Positions 27,183-35,934 of a DNA stretch of 59,336 nucleotides are shown here, piece after piece. Position numbers and translations under genes: made by a program. Where the stretch lies: assembly GCF_020164485.1 (NCBI RefSeq), contig NZ_JAIQZA010000026.1, forward strand, positions 1 to 59,336, written 5' to 3'. Source of the stretch: Salegentibacter tibetensis (GTDB taxonomy: Bacteria; Bacteroidota; Bacteroidia; Flavobacteriales; Flavobacteriaceae). Below the pieces are notes generated by a model, which was not told where the DNA came from, searched no databases, and saw only the letters and a list, made by a program, of their open reading frames with translations. How positions within the stretch are numbered: position 1 is the stretch's first letter; every line of letters starts with the position of its first letter.

Positions 27183-29372
27183 ATGAGTAAAAAGAATAAA
27201 AATAAATCCCAACACCAGGGTGACCTTACCAAAAGTATTACAGATATCCTTAGAAAGGAACCTGGAAAAACCTTTAATCATAAGCAAATTGCCGCTAAAC
27301 TTGGTGTTAACGATGCTAATAGTCGTAATAATATTATTAAGAAATTAGCCCAGTTAGCTGCTAAAAAGCAGATAGAAGAAGAGGAACGCGGAAAATTTAA
27401 AATAAGTAGGAAAAGCAACGATTATTACCGCGCAGTGATAGATATGACCACTAAAGGTTATGCCTATGCTTTGGTAGATGAACTGGATGACGATGTATTT
27501 ATATCGCCAAAAGATCTAAATACCGCATTTAACGGTGATGAAGTAGAAATCTATATCTACAATCGCAAACGCAATAAAAAATCTGAAGGAGAAGTAACCC
27601 AAATTTTAAAGCGTAAAAGAACCGAATTTGTTGGTGTTCTTGATATGCAAAAGGATTTTGGTTTTGTGGTTATTGGCGATCCAAAAATGTATACCGATGT
27701 TTTTGTTCAGAAAAACAAAATGGGAGATGCTAAAAACGGCGATAAAGTTGTTGTTGAGATTGAAGAATGGCCAGAAAAAGCTGATTCTCCCTTTGGTAAA
27801 GTAGTTCAGGTTTTAGGTGTTCCCGGGGAGCATAATACCGAGATACACTCTATCCTTGCACAATATGGTTTACCACATGAATTTCCGAAGGAAATAGAGG
27901 ATTTTGCCGATCAGATAGATACTTCAATTCAACCTGAAGAAATTAAAAGACGTCGCGATATGCGTGATGTGTTAACATTTACCATAGATCCAGAAGATGC
28001 CAAGGATTTTGATGATGCCTTGAGTTTTCAAAAACTGGATAATGGAAATGTAGAAATTGGAATTCATATTGCCGATGTTGCGCATTACCTGCAACCGGGA
28101 ACAATTTTAGACGACGAGGCTTACGAACGTGCAACTTCGGTCTACCTGGTAGATCGCGTAGTGCCAATGTTGCCCGAAGTACTTTCTAACAATGCCTGTT
28201 CTTTAAGACCAAACGAAGAAAAATATACCTTTTCTGCAGTTTTTGAAATAGATAAGAATACAAAAGTGGTTAACGAATGGTTCGGTAGAACCGTTACTTA
28301 TTCTGATGCAAGATTTGCCTACGAGGAAGCTCAACAAATTATAGATACTGAAAAGGGAGAAATTCCTGCGGAAGTTTCTATTCAGGACCAAGGCTATACG
28401 GTGAAAGATGAAATAGTTGAAGCCGTATTAACTATGAATAAGCTGGCAAAAAGGATGCGTTCAGCAAGAATGCGTCAGGGAGCTATATCTTTTGATAAAG
28501 TTGAAGTTAAATTTCAACTGGATGAAGAAAACGAACCGATTGGTGTTTATTTTAAAACCGCCAAAGATGCCAATAAGCTTATTGAAGAATTTATGCTTTT
28601 AGCTAACCGAAAAGTTGCTGAATTCATAGGAAAACGAGATGAAAAGAAAACCTTTATTTACCGTTGTCACGACGAACCAGATGAGGAAAAACTGGTTTCT
28701 TTAAATAGTCTGGTTTCCAGGTTTGGGCATGGTTTAAACCTTAAAAACAGGAAAACCGTTTCTTCTTCTTTAAACCAATTGCTTCAGGATGTTCAGGGTA
28801 AGAAAGAACAAAATTTAATAGATACGCTTACTATCAGAACAATGAGCAAGGCCTATTATGGCACAGAAAATATTGGTCATTACGGTTTAGCTTTCGATTA
28901 CTATTCCCATTTTACATCGCCAATTAGAAGATATCCAGATGTAATGGTGCATCGTTTATTGCAACGTTATTTAGATAATCAACCTTCCGCAAAAGAAGAC
29001 GAATACGAAGAAAAATGTCACCACTCCAGCCAGATGGAAAATCTTTCTACTAATGCTGAAAGAGATTCTATTAAGTATATGCAGGTGAAATTTATGATAG
29101 ATCACCAGGATAGGGAATTTATTGGGGTGATTTCAGGGGTAACCGATTTCGGAATTTTTGTTGAAATTGTAGAAAATAAATGCGAAGGAATGATTCGCCT
29201 GCGAGACATAAAAGGTGATCATTATGATTTTGATGCCGATAATTACGCAATTGTGGGCAGAAAGACCAAAAAGGCTTATCAGCTTGGAGATGAAGTTATC
29301 GTAAAAGTTAAAAATGCCGATTTAGTGAAAAGACACCTTGATTTTACCCTAATCGGTAAAAAAGAAGAATAA
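27183..29372 (+). CDS. rnr: ribonuclease R (3'-5' exoribonuclease)
   Basis: 729 residues in the usual order: N-terminal helix-turn-helix (KTFNHKQIAAKLGVND), cold-shock domains, the RNB catalytic domain with TIDPEDAKDFDDALS (metal-binding aspartates) near 263-277, and a C-terminal S1 domain (FIGVISGVTDFGIFVEIVENKCEG). It degrades structured RNA and takes part in rRNA and tmRNA-linked quality control. First gene to the right of the long AT-rich gap. Confidence 0.96.
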   Translation: MSKKNKNKSQHQGDLTKSITDILRKEPGKTFNHKQIAAKLGVNDANSRNNIIKKLAQLAAKKQIEEEERGKFKISRKSNDYYRAVIDMTTKGYAYALVDELDDDVFISPKDLNTAFNGDEVEIYIYNRKRNKKSEGEVTQILKRKRTEFVGVLDMQKDFGFVVIGDPKMYTDVFVQKNKMGDAKNGDKVVVEIEEWPEKADSPFGKVVQVLGVPGEHNTEIHSILAQYGLPHEFPKEIEDFADQIDTSIQPEEIKRRRDMRDVLTFTIDPEDAKDFDDALSFQKLDNGNVEIGIHIADVAHYLQPGTILDDEAYERATSVYLVDRVVPMLPEVLSNNACSLRPNEEKYTFSAVFEIDKNTKVVNEWFGRTVTYSDARFAYEEAQQIIDTEKGEIPAEVSIQDQGYTVKDEIVEAVLTMNKLAKRMRSARMRQGAISFDKVEVKFQLDEENEPIGVYFKTAKDANKLIEEFMLLANRKVAEFIGKRDEKKTFIYRCHDEPDEEKLVSLNSLVSRFGHGLNLKNRKTVSSSLNQLLQDVQGKKEQNLIDTLTIRTMSKAYYGTENIGHYGLAFDYYSHFTSPIRRYPDVMVHRLLQRYLDNQPSAKEDEYEEKCHHSSQMENLSTNAERDSIKYMQVKFMIDHQDREFIGVISGVTDFGIFVEIVENKCEGMIRLRDIKGDHYDFDADNYAIVGRKTKKAYQLGDEVIVKVKNADLVKRHLDFTLIGKKEE

Positions 29373-29403
29373 ATTGACTTTAATTTTTGATGCATAGGCG
29401 AGA

Positions 29404-29461
29404 AGATCTAAGTTGTTGAGATACAAAACATATTAGAAGCTGAAACAAGTTCAGCTTGACG
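29404..29461. repeat. partial interspersed repeat, CATTCTGAA type
   Basis: Only the right half is left: GATCTAAG, then ATTAGAAGCTGAAAC and AAGTTCAGCTTGACG, matching the right side of the copies at 22380 and 34769. Confidence 0.55.
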
Positions 29462-29480
29462 TAAATATAAAATTATAGCG

Positions 29481-30152
29481 ATGAAAAAATATCTTTTTGC
29501 ACTGTTTTTTATGAGTGTTGGTATGTTAAGCGCTCAGGAACTTACCCAGGAGCTGGGAGATTTTACGGAGATTAAAGTCTATAACGGTTTGGAGGTTATT
29601 TTAAAGGAAGCGAACCAAAATAAGGCTACAATAACCGGAGAAAACCGAACTGATGTAAAATTCAAGATAGATAACGGGATCTTAAAAGTTAGGATGAGTA
29701 TAGATGAAATTCTTAGTAATGATAATACTCAAATCACAATTCAGTTTAAAAAACTGGAGAAAATAGATGCCCGGCAAAATGCTTCGATAAAAATTGATTC
29801 TATTCTGAAACAGGAATTTCTTCATTTAAATGCTTCAGAAGGCGCCGATATTTTTGCTGATGTAGATCTTAGTAAACTCTATGTAGATGCTAATACCGGG
29901 GCCGAAATCGAGGTGGAAGGAAATACGGAAAATCAGGAGATAAGCATTAATACCGGTGGAAAATTCTTCGCTAAAAACCTAAAATCCACAAATACCGAAA
30001 TTAGCATTAAAGCTGGTGGAGTTGCAGATATTACAGCCAGTGGACTTGTAGAGGCAAAGGTTAGGGCAGGAGGTACTGTAAATGTTTATGGTAACCCAAA
30101 GACCATAGATCAAAATACCATGTTCGGTGGAAAAGTGATTAGAAAGAACTAA
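29481..30152 (+). CDS. head GIN domain-containing protein (DUF2807), secreted
   Basis: 223 residues with a signal peptide (MKKYLFALFFMSVGMLSAQ) and a beta-helix-like repeat domain: GLEVILKEANQNKATITGE, LHLNASEGADIFADVDLSKLYVDANTGAEIEVEG and AGGVADITASGLVEAKVRAGGTVNVYGNP. This is the DUF2807 (putative auto-transporter adhesin, head GIN) family common in Bacteroidota. Function is not established; periplasmic or surface location is expected. Confidence 0.85.
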   Translation: MKKYLFALFFMSVGMLSAQELTQELGDFTEIKVYNGLEVILKEANQNKATITGENRTDVKFKIDNGILKVRMSIDEILSNDNTQITIQFKKLEKIDARQNASIKIDSILKQEFLHLNASEGADIFADVDLSKLYVDANTGAEIEVEGNTENQEISINTGGKFFAKNLKSTNTEISIKAGGVADITASGLVEAKVRAGGTVNVYGNPKTIDQNTMFGGKVIRKN

Positions 30153-30157
30153 AAGTC

Positions 30158-30165
30158 TACATTTG
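30158..30165 (+). promoter_or_regulatory. Bacteroidota-type -7 box of the LysE-family gene
   Basis: TACATTTG fits TANNTTTG and ends 17 bases before the ATG, implying a leader of roughly 13 bases. Confidence 0.5.
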
Positions 30166-30182
30166 TAAAATAATACAATTGT

Positions 30183-30881
30183 ATGTTTCAGGATGTATTA
30201 GCAGCCCTACCCTTAGGTCTTTTCTTAGCTTTTTTACTTGGCCCAGTCTTTTTTGTACTGCTGGAAACCGCTGCTATTAAAGGGTTTAGAGCCGCATTTG
30301 CATTTGATTTAGGTGTTATTTTAGCCGATATTGTATTCCTGTTTGTCGCCTATTTAAGTACTACCAAACTACTTGCCAGCATTAAGGACGATCCCGCTTT
30401 ATTCATTTTTGGAGGTATGATTCTGGCCACCTACGGTGTTATGAGCTTTGTACAGACTAAAAAGGTGCTTCGGCAGGAAGATGATACCCCAGAGATCAGA
30501 AAACTCAGCAAAAGCGATTATATGGGTTTAGCCGTAAAGGGATTCCTACTGAATTTCATAAATATTGGAGTTTTGGGATTCTGGCTGGGATTAATTATCA
30601 TTTTTGGTCCAAAATTAGAAATGGAGCAAAACCGAATAGTGGTTTTCTTTGGAAGTGTTTTAGGAACTTATCTCGTTTTAGACGTTTTTAAAATCCTGCT
30701 GGCTAAAAAATTAAACCGAAAACTTACTCCCACCCGAATTTATATTATGAAAAAAGGTATTAGTGTTTTACTGATAGTTTTTGGTGGAATGCTTATTTTC
30801 CAGGGCCTTTTCCCAAACCAGGTTAATGGCATTAAAGAACAGATTGAAACCATTACTCCCAGCGATACCATAACAAATTAA
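30183..30881 (+). CDS. LysE family exporter
   Basis: 232 residues, six hydrophobic segments; the start ALPLGLFLAFLLGPVFFVLLETAAIKGFRAAFAFDLGVILAD is the conserved LysE/RhtB helix 1-2 region. Family members export amino acids or related small molecules. Substrate unknown. Ends just before a bidirectional terminator shared with tRNA-Cys. Confidence 0.85.
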   Translation: MFQDVLAALPLGLFLAFLLGPVFFVLLETAAIKGFRAAFAFDLGVILADIVFLFVAYLSTTKLLASIKDDPALFIFGGMILATYGVMSFVQTKKVLRQEDDTPEIRKLSKSDYMGLAVKGFLLNFINIGVLGFWLGLIIIFGPKLEMEQNRIVVFFGSVLGTYLVLDVFKILLAKKLNRKLTPTRIYIMKKGISVLLIVFGGMLIFQGLFPNQVNGIKEQIETITPSDTITN

Positions 30882-30885
30882 GCAT

Positions 30886-30914
30886 AAAAAAAGCCCCCAG
30901 AATTGGGAGCTTTT
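30886..30914. terminator. bidirectional intrinsic terminator between the LysE gene and tRNA-Cys
   Basis: Hairpin 30893-30910 (GCCCCCAG..TTGGGAGC, one mismatch), with seven A on the left, which become a T-run for the minus-strand tRNA, and four T on the right. Strong for tRNA-Cys, weaker for the LysE gene. Confidence 0.85.
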
Positions 30915-30987
30915 GGAGGCATCGAGCGGATTCGAACCGCTGTACAAGGTTTTGCAGACCTCTGCCTAGCCACTCGGCCACGATGCC
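30914..30987 (-). tRNA. tRNA-Cys (GCA)
   Basis: Minus-strand 71-nt cloverleaf plus an encoded CCA. The acceptor stem GGCATCG pairs with CGATGCC, the discriminator base is U as in Cys tRNAs, the anticodon loop CTGCAAA carries GCA between GAGGT and ACCTT, and the T arm is AGCGG-TTCGAAT-CCGCT. The promoter and the terminator are both visible. Confidence 0.97.
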
Positions 30988-31002
30988 CTATTTAAGGGTT
31001 GG

Positions 31003-31010
31003 CAAATGTA
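31003..31010 (-). promoter_or_regulatory. -7 box of tRNA-Cys
   Basis: CAAATGTA on plus is TACATTTG on minus, ending 16 bases before the mature tRNA 5' end. Confidence 0.55.
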
Positions 31011-31133
31011 GTAAAAATTTTAAGTTTAAAAAATAAAACTAACATACGCGCTTCAGGAAGATTCAAATAGTTTAAAATAAAGAAAAATTGTCAACAAATT
31101 TAAATTCTAAAATCTCTTTCAGTAGAACAAAAT

Positions 31134-31550
31134 TTAACGCGATATACTTCTAATTACACTAACCATTGCTACATTTCCGCCAATCGGCGGATTGATTTTT
31201 GAAACTTCAACCTTTGCTTTTTGTACTAAAATTATCTCCTCTAACACCCGTTTTAGGATACGTTCCGCCACGTTTTCCAGAAGTTTAGACCTAATCGCCA
31301 TTTCTTCCTTTACAATTTTATTTAAATGAACGTAATCTATGGTATCTGCCAGGGCATCGGTTTTAGCCGAATGTGACAAATCGCCTTTTACCTTAAGGTC
31401 TACACGGTAATCGCTTCCTATTTTTCCTTCTTCATCCAGGCAGCCGTGATAGGCAAAAACCCTGATGTTTTTTAATTTAATACTTCCCAAAAGATTATTT
31501 TTTTTACTCGATAATCGAGATTTAAATTTTCCGAGGCCTGCCCGAATCAT
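31134..31550 (-). CDS. folB: dihydroneopterin aldolase
   Basis: FolB makes 6-hydroxymethyl-dihydropterin in folate synthesis. The core IKLKNIRVFAYHGCLDEEGKIGSDYRVDL and the TIDYVHL block are typical. The ATG frame gives 138 residues with a basic N-terminal extension (MIRAGLGKFKSRLSSKKNN) not usual in the family; a TTG codon at LGSIKLKN, about 21 codons in, would give the normal 117-118 residues. The true start is open. Confidence 0.88.
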   Translation of the reverse strand: MIRAGLGKFKSRLSSKKNNLLGSIKLKNIRVFAYHGCLDEEGKIGSDYRVDLKVKGDLSHSAKTDALADTIDYVHLNKIVKEEMAIRSKLLENVAERILKRVLEEIILVQKAKVEVSKINPPIGGNVAMVSVIRSISR

Positions 31551-31814
31551 TCAGATTACCCTCGAATTCAAAATACATTTTTAAATAATGCCTCGTGATC
31601 TTGCCTCGAGGAGTTTACAAAGATAAGTGGGTAGGTGCTTTATATCAATTTTTAAGGAATAAGTTTTTCGGTAATAATTTTTATAAAAATTAGATTTGCT
31701 TCTGGTATTACAAAGCAAGTTTTGTTTCAGTAATAACTTCCATAATAAATACTCTTAAAAGGAAATATATTATTCCTTTAGGCTAAAGCTTGGCCTAAGC
31801 GACCTATTTTTTGG

Positions 31815-31822
31815 TAACTTTG
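31815..31822 (+). promoter_or_regulatory. -7 box of glnS
   Basis: TAACTTTG fits TANNTTTG. A CTTGG near 31789-31793 may serve as the upstream element. The implied leader is about 100 bases. Confidence 0.55.
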
Positions 31823-31825
31823 CGC

Positions 31826-31908
31826 ATTATTCCCGCAAAAGGGAGTAATATTTCGAGCATTATTCGAAATTTAAAATAAATGTCTGATTTTTACCTCTTC
31901 CCAGAGGT
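31826..31908 (+). promoter_or_regulatory. three consecutive hairpins in the glnS leader
   Basis: Hairpin 1: 31826-31834 with 31841-31849, 9 bp with one G-U, loop GCAAAA. Hairpin 2: 31850-31856 with 31864-31870, 7 bp perfect. Hairpin 3: 31893-31898 with 31903-31908, 6 bp perfect, loop TCCC. All lie between the promoter and the ATG. No known riboswitch is recognised. Confidence 0.4.
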
Positions 31909-31926
31909 TCTTGATTTTAATAAATT

Positions 31927-33603
31927 ATGGCTGAAGAAAAAAAATCGCTCAATTTTATAGAGCAAATTATAGAAGAAGACCTTCAAACTACGCACAAAAG
32001 AGAAGAACTGAAATTCAGGTTTCCTCCTGAACCCAATGGTTACCTTCATATAGGTCACGCATCTTCTATTTGTCTCAATTTTGGCTTGGGGGAAAAATAC
32101 AATGCTCCCGTAAACCTTCGTTTTGACGATACCAATCCTATTAAAGAAGAGCAGGAGTTTGTAGATGCCATAAAAGAAGATGTTTTATGGCTCGGATTTA
32201 AATGGGAAAAAGAATGTTATGCTTCAGATTATTTTCAGCAGTTGTATGACTGGGCTGTTGAAATGATCAAAAATGGAGATGCTTATGTAGACAGCCAGAC
32301 TTCAGAAGAAATAGCAGAACAAAAGGGAACCCCCACTGAACCCGGTACAGAAAGCCCATATAGAAAACGTTCCGTAGAAGAAAATATTGAACTTTTCGCG
32401 AAAATGAAAAACGGTGAAACCCCCGAACGTGGACACGTTTTACGCGCAAAAATAGATATGGCTTCGCCAAATATGCTAATGCGCGATCCTGTGATGTACC
32501 GTTGTTTGCATAAAAGCCACCACCGCACCAAGGATAACTGGAAAATTTATCCTATGTACGATTGGGCCCACGGGGAAAGCGATTTTATTGAAAGTATTTC
32601 ACATTCTTTTTGTACGCTGGAATTTTTACCTCACCGGGAATTATATAACTGGTTTGTTGAAAAAGTAAGTAAAGAAGGCAAATTAAAGCCCAAACAAAGG
32701 GAATTTGCCCGTAGAAATCTAAGTCACACAGTTGTTAGTAAACGTAAACTGATGCAACTGGTAGAAAAAGGCGTGGTTAATTCCTGGGACGACCCTAGGA
32801 TGCCAACAATTTCCGGATTAAGAAGAAGAGGTTATACACCAAATTCTATCAGGAAATTTGCCGATTCTATTGGAGTTGGAAAACGTGAAAATATGATTGA
32901 TGTTGCACATTTAGAATTTTGTGCACGGGAAGACCTTAATAAAACTGCTCCTCGAGTTATGGGCGTTTTAGATCCTGTAAAATTGGTAATTACCAATTAT
33001 GAAGAAGGAAAAGAAGAGTGGCTGGAAGCTGAAAATAATCCGGAAGATGAGTCGGCGGGAAGCAGGGAAATCCCTTTTTCAAGAGAACTTTATATTGAAA
33101 AGGAAGATTTCAAGGAAAGTGCAAACAGAAAATTTTTCAGGTTAACCCTGGGGAAAGAAGTAAGGTTAAAAAATGCCTATATCATTAAGGGCGAGGATGT
33201 GATAAAGGATTCCGAAGGAAATATTACTGAAATCCATTGTACTTACGATCCAAAAAGTAAAAGTGGAAGTGGTACCGAAGAATCTAAGAGAAAAGTGAAG
33301 GGAACTTTACACTGGGTCTCTGCAAAACACGCTTTAGAAACCGAAATCAGACTATATGACCGTTTATTCAGCGTAGAGAATCCAGATGGCGATAAGGAGA
33401 AAGATTATATGGAATTCGTTAACCCAAATTCCCTGGATGTTATTAAAGGATTTGTGGAACCAAGTTTAAAATCGGCGGGAATTCAGGATAAATTTCAGTT
33501 TCAGCGAATAGGATATTTTTGTGTAGATAAGGAATCAGAAGAAGGAAATCCTATTTTTAACCGCACGGTTACACTTAGAGATTCCTGGTCAAAAATTAAA
33601 TAA
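31927..33603 (+). CDS. glnS: glutaminyl-tRNA synthetase
   Basis: 558 residues, class Ic synthetase charging tRNA-Gln. The HIGH motif lies in RFPPEPNGYLHIGHA (29-43), followed by the nucleotide/amino-acid pocket FDDTNP, and the KMSKS equivalent is VVSKRKL, as in bacterial GlnRS. A C-terminal anticodon-binding beta-barrel is present. With gltX nearby, the organism can charge Gln directly, so an amidotransferase route is not required for tRNA-Gln. Confidence 0.97.
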   Translation: MAEEKKSLNFIEQIIEEDLQTTHKREELKFRFPPEPNGYLHIGHASSICLNFGLGEKYNAPVNLRFDDTNPIKEEQEFVDAIKEDVLWLGFKWEKECYASDYFQQLYDWAVEMIKNGDAYVDSQTSEEIAEQKGTPTEPGTESPYRKRSVEENIELFAKMKNGETPERGHVLRAKIDMASPNMLMRDPVMYRCLHKSHHRTKDNWKIYPMYDWAHGESDFIESISHSFCTLEFLPHRELYNWFVEKVSKEGKLKPKQREFARRNLSHTVVSKRKLMQLVEKGVVNSWDDPRMPTISGLRRRGYTPNSIRKFADSIGVGKRENMIDVAHLEFCAREDLNKTAPRVMGVLDPVKLVITNYEEGKEEWLEAENNPEDESAGSREIPFSRELYIEKEDFKESANRKFFRLTLGKEVRLKNAYIIKGEDVIKDSEGNITEIHCTYDPKSKSGSGTEESKRKVKGTLHWVSAKHALETEIRLYDRLFSVENPDGDKEKDYMEFVNPNSLDVIKGFVEPSLKSAGIQDKFQFQRIGYFCVDKESEEGNPIFNRTVTLRDSWSKIK

Positions 33604-33701
33604 GCTGTAATCCATTTGGTTATATGGGTTTTTAAGAATATTTTAGTAAAGGATTTTAACATATTAACCGGTTATTAACAGCATAGCCTTAACCCATCTT
33701 G

Positions 33702-33709
33702 TATCTTTG
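33702..33709 (+). promoter_or_regulatory. -7 box of the YtxH operon
   Basis: TATCTTTG fits TANNTTTG, 33 bases before the YtxH start. Confidence 0.55.
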
Positions 33710-33742
33710 GGTTTAGTATTAATTTAACTAACAAAAACTATT

Positions 33743-34117
33743 ATGGCAAATACAGGAAGTACACTATTAGCATTAATTACCGGAGCTGCAATTGGAGCAG
33801 GAGTAGGTCTATTATATGCACCAGATAGCGGAGAAGAAACCCGCAAAAAATTAAAAGACGAGTCTAAGAAGGCTCAGGACAGATTAAATAAAAAGTATAC
33901 TGAGACTTCTTCTAATCTAACCGAAAAAGCTAAACAAGCTCGTGTAGATTTTGAAGCACGCTTAGAAGAAACACTTTCTTCAGCGAGTCATAAAGCAGAT
34001 GATATTCTTACTGCAATGGAAACTAAATTAGAAGAGCTTAGAAAGCAAAATGCCAAACTACAGAAAGATGGTAAAGGCGGAGATTCTAAAGACCAACCTA
34101 ATAAAGCAGTAGTATAG
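33743..34117 (+). CDS. YtxH domain protein
   Basis: 124 residues: one N-terminal hydrophobic segment with GAAIGAGVGLLYAPDSGEETRKKLKD, the YtxH signature, then a long charged helix likely to form a coiled coil (KQARVDFEARLEETLSSASHKADDIL...). Membrane-anchored; related proteins are induced by general stress in Bacillus. First of three closely spaced genes (gaps of 10 and 5 bases). Confidence 0.85.
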   Translation: MANTGSTLLALITGAAIGAGVGLLYAPDSGEETRKKLKDESKKAQDRLNKKYTETSSNLTEKAKQARVDFEARLEETLSSASHKADDILTAMETKLEELRKQNAKLQKDGKGGDSKDQPNKAVV

Positions 34118-34127
34118 AAGCATTTGT

Positions 34128-34478
34128 ATGGCATTCGAAAAACTATCCAGAAGTATTGATGAGTTAAATTATAATTTGAAGGCATTTGCGCATAGCAATG
34201 CCGAATATTATAAACTCAAGTTCTTTAAACAAGCCATGAAAGGGGCCATCGGTCTCGTGCAGGGTCTTTTGCTGGGTATTTTTATCATTTTTGCCATGAT
34301 CTTGCTATCTGTAGCCGTTGCAATTCTTATTAGTGAGGCTATAGGCTCACCAAGTTCCGGTTACTTTATTGTTGGCGGATTCTATTTTCTATTATTCCTC
34401 CTTATCCTAATCTTCGGAAAAAAACCTATTGAAAAAATGCTTTTGGTAAAAGTTTCGAGAAAATTTTTTAACGACTAA
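34128..34478 (+). CDS. holin-superfamily-III-like membrane protein (not prophage)
   Basis: 116 residues: an amphipathic start, then two membrane helices (about 43-70 and 82-102) and a basic tail. It matches proteins commonly labelled 'phage holin family' in Bacteroidota. Here it lies in a YtxH operon with no phage genes nearby, so a cell-envelope role is more likely than lysis. Function unknown. Confidence 0.7.
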   Translation: MAFEKLSRSIDELNYNLKAFAHSNAEYYKLKFFKQAMKGAIGLVQGLLLGIFIIFAMILLSVAVAILISEAIGSPSSGYFIVGGFYFLLFLLILIFGKKPIEKMLLVKVSRKFFND

Positions 34479-34483
34479 GCGAT

Positions 34484-34717
34484 ATGAAGGAGTATAGTTC
34501 ATTTAAAGAAATTGATAGGGATTTAAAAATTCTGAAACTGCAAACCAAAATAGACCGGGAGGAGATAAAATTGAATATAGAGCGCACTAAAAGTGCCCTA
34601 TCTCCTTTATCTCTTATGGGAAGTATGGTAGGATCTATCTTGCAAAAAGCATTAATTCTTAAAGCTGTAACGAAGCTTACCGGTTTAAAAAAGGTAACCG
34701 CTTCAGTAAAGAAATAA
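34484..34717 (+). CDS. small conserved protein, third gene of the YtxH operon (possibly DUF6327)
   Basis: 77 residues: highly charged N-terminal helix (FKEIDRDLKILKLQTKIDREEIKLNIERTK), then a glycine-containing hydrophobic stretch (LMGSMVGSILQKALIL). I believe this family is annotated DUF6327, with low certainty. Linked by 5 bases to the holin-like gene and followed by the operon terminator, so it is a real gene. Role unknown. Confidence 0.65.
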   Translation: MKEYSSFKEIDRDLKILKLQTKIDREEIKLNIERTKSALSPLSLMGSMVGSILQKALILKAVTKLTGLKKVTASVKK

Positions 34718-34736
34718 AGATTCTTAGAGATATTAT

Positions 34737-34860
34737 AAAGGTTTGAGAGTTTATTTTTAAAATCATAGGTCATTCTGAATTTATTTCAGAATCTAACATG
34801 TTAGAACCTGAAGCAAGTTCAGGTTGACGGAGATAGAAAATAAACCTTCAAACCTTTTTT
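34737..34860 (+). terminator. terminator of the YtxH operon with a repeat inside its loop
   Basis: Arm 34737-34757 pairs with 34837-34857 at 19 of 21 positions; the second arm runs into a TTTTTT tract. The first arm lies 20 bases after the stop codon. The 79-base space between the arms holds a complete interspersed repeat (34769-34829). Confidence 0.7.
34769..34829. repeat. interspersed repeat, short CATTCTGAA copy
   Basis: GTCATTCTGAA, TTTCAGAATCTAA, CATG, TTAGAACCTGAA, TTCAGGTTGAC: the simplest form of the family, made of two hairpins separated by a palindromic TCTAACATGTTAGA. Confidence 0.8.
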
Positions 34861-34900
34861 ATTCAATAATTTTGACCCATGTGGTAAACTGAGATTGCAA

Positions 34901-35863
34901 TTATTTGCGTCTTGTATCAGGCTTATTCTTTTTCTCCTGTTCAATTTCTTCATTTTTCTTACGCATCGCTTCCCCAATTTGATTGGAAGCTGTAAATGAA
35001 GCCACCATATTATTAAGCATATCGCTTCCAGCCTGGGGTGAATTTGGTAATAAAATAAGATTGCTGTTGGTTTCTTCACCAATTGCCTGTAGCGTGTCAT
35101 AATGCTGCGTCACCACTATTAAAGCAGAAGCTTCCTGCGAGTTTATCCCAACATTATTTAATACATCTACACTTTCTTCGAGTCCGCGGGCAATTTCCCT
35201 CCTTTGATCGGCGATTCCCTGTCCCTGTAAACGTTTACTTTCAGCTTCGGCACGTGCCTTGGCCACAATTCGTATTCTTTCGGCTTCCCCTTCGTATTCT
35301 GCAGCTACTTTCTCGCGTTCTGCGGAGTTTATTCTGTTCATTGCATGCTTTACCTGCTCATCGGGGTCAATGTCTGTTACAAGCGTTTTAATGATGTCGT
35401 AGCCATAATCCTGCATAGATTCGTTAAGCTCACGGTTAACTGCGATGGCAATATCGTCTTTTCTTTCAAAAACATCATCTAAAATCATTTTTGGGACTTC
35501 AGCCCTCACAACATCAAAAACATAGGAAGTAATTTGATCTGACGGACTTTCGAGTTTATAAAAAGCGTCATAAATATTCGTTCTAATTACCTGGAATTGT
35601 ACCGAGATCTTAAGCTTTACAAATACATTATCCTTGGTTTTGGTTTCTACCAGAACGTCCAGTTGCTGTACTTTTAAATTAATCCTGCCGGCAATTTGAT
35701 CTATAATAGGAATCTTTAAATGTAATCCTGAATTTTTAATGGCTTTAAATTTTCCAAAACGCTCTAAAATAGCGGCTTTTTGTTGCCGGACAGTGAAGAT
35801 ACCACTGAATACAATAACAAAGAATAAAATGATAATAAGCGGAAGAAAAATGTAGCCTAACAT
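34901..35863 (-). CDS. SPFH/band 7 (stomatin-like) membrane protein
   Basis: 320 residues: N-terminal membrane anchor (FLPLIIILFFVIVFSGIFTV), SPFH domain (VRQQKAAILERFGKF...), then a long helix rich in Ala/Glu/Arg (EGEAERIRIVAKARAEAESKRLQGQGIADQ) as in stomatins/QmcA. Such proteins form membrane-bound cages or microdomains and modulate membrane proteases. No NfeD-like partner gene is adjacent. The C-terminal KKNEEIEQEKKNKPDTRRK tail is charged and probably disordered. Confidence 0.88.
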   Translation of the reverse strand: MLGYIFLPLIIILFFVIVFSGIFTVRQQKAAILERFGKFKAIKNSGLHLKIPIIDQIAGRINLKVQQLDVLVETKTKDNVFVKLKISVQFQVIRTNIYDAFYKLESPSDQITSYVFDVVRAEVPKMILDDVFERKDDIAIAVNRELNESMQDYGYDIIKTLVTDIDPDEQVKHAMNRINSAEREKVAAEYEGEAERIRIVAKARAEAESKRLQGQGIADQRREIARGLEESVDVLNNVGINSQEASALIVVTQHYDTLQAIGEETNSNLILLPNSPQAGSDMLNNMVASFTASNQIGEAMRKKNEEIEQEKKNKPDTRRK

Positions 35864-35934
35864 AATTGAAGAATATAAGTTGATTATTCTCCAAGATAGT
35901 GAAACTTTGCTTAGCTGTACGATATTGGTTAAAA

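Larger units (their letters stand above)
31551..31926. other. glnS leader and promoter region
   Basis: 376 bases without a gene. The left part shows nothing recognisable. The right part holds the glnS promoter and a leader of about 100 bases with three hairpins (listed separately). Confidence 0.5.

Noticed and set aside
34128-34478. Holin-like gene as sign of a prophage
   Set aside because: No other phage gene is near; the operon with a YtxH protein is a normal chromosomal arrangement in this group.
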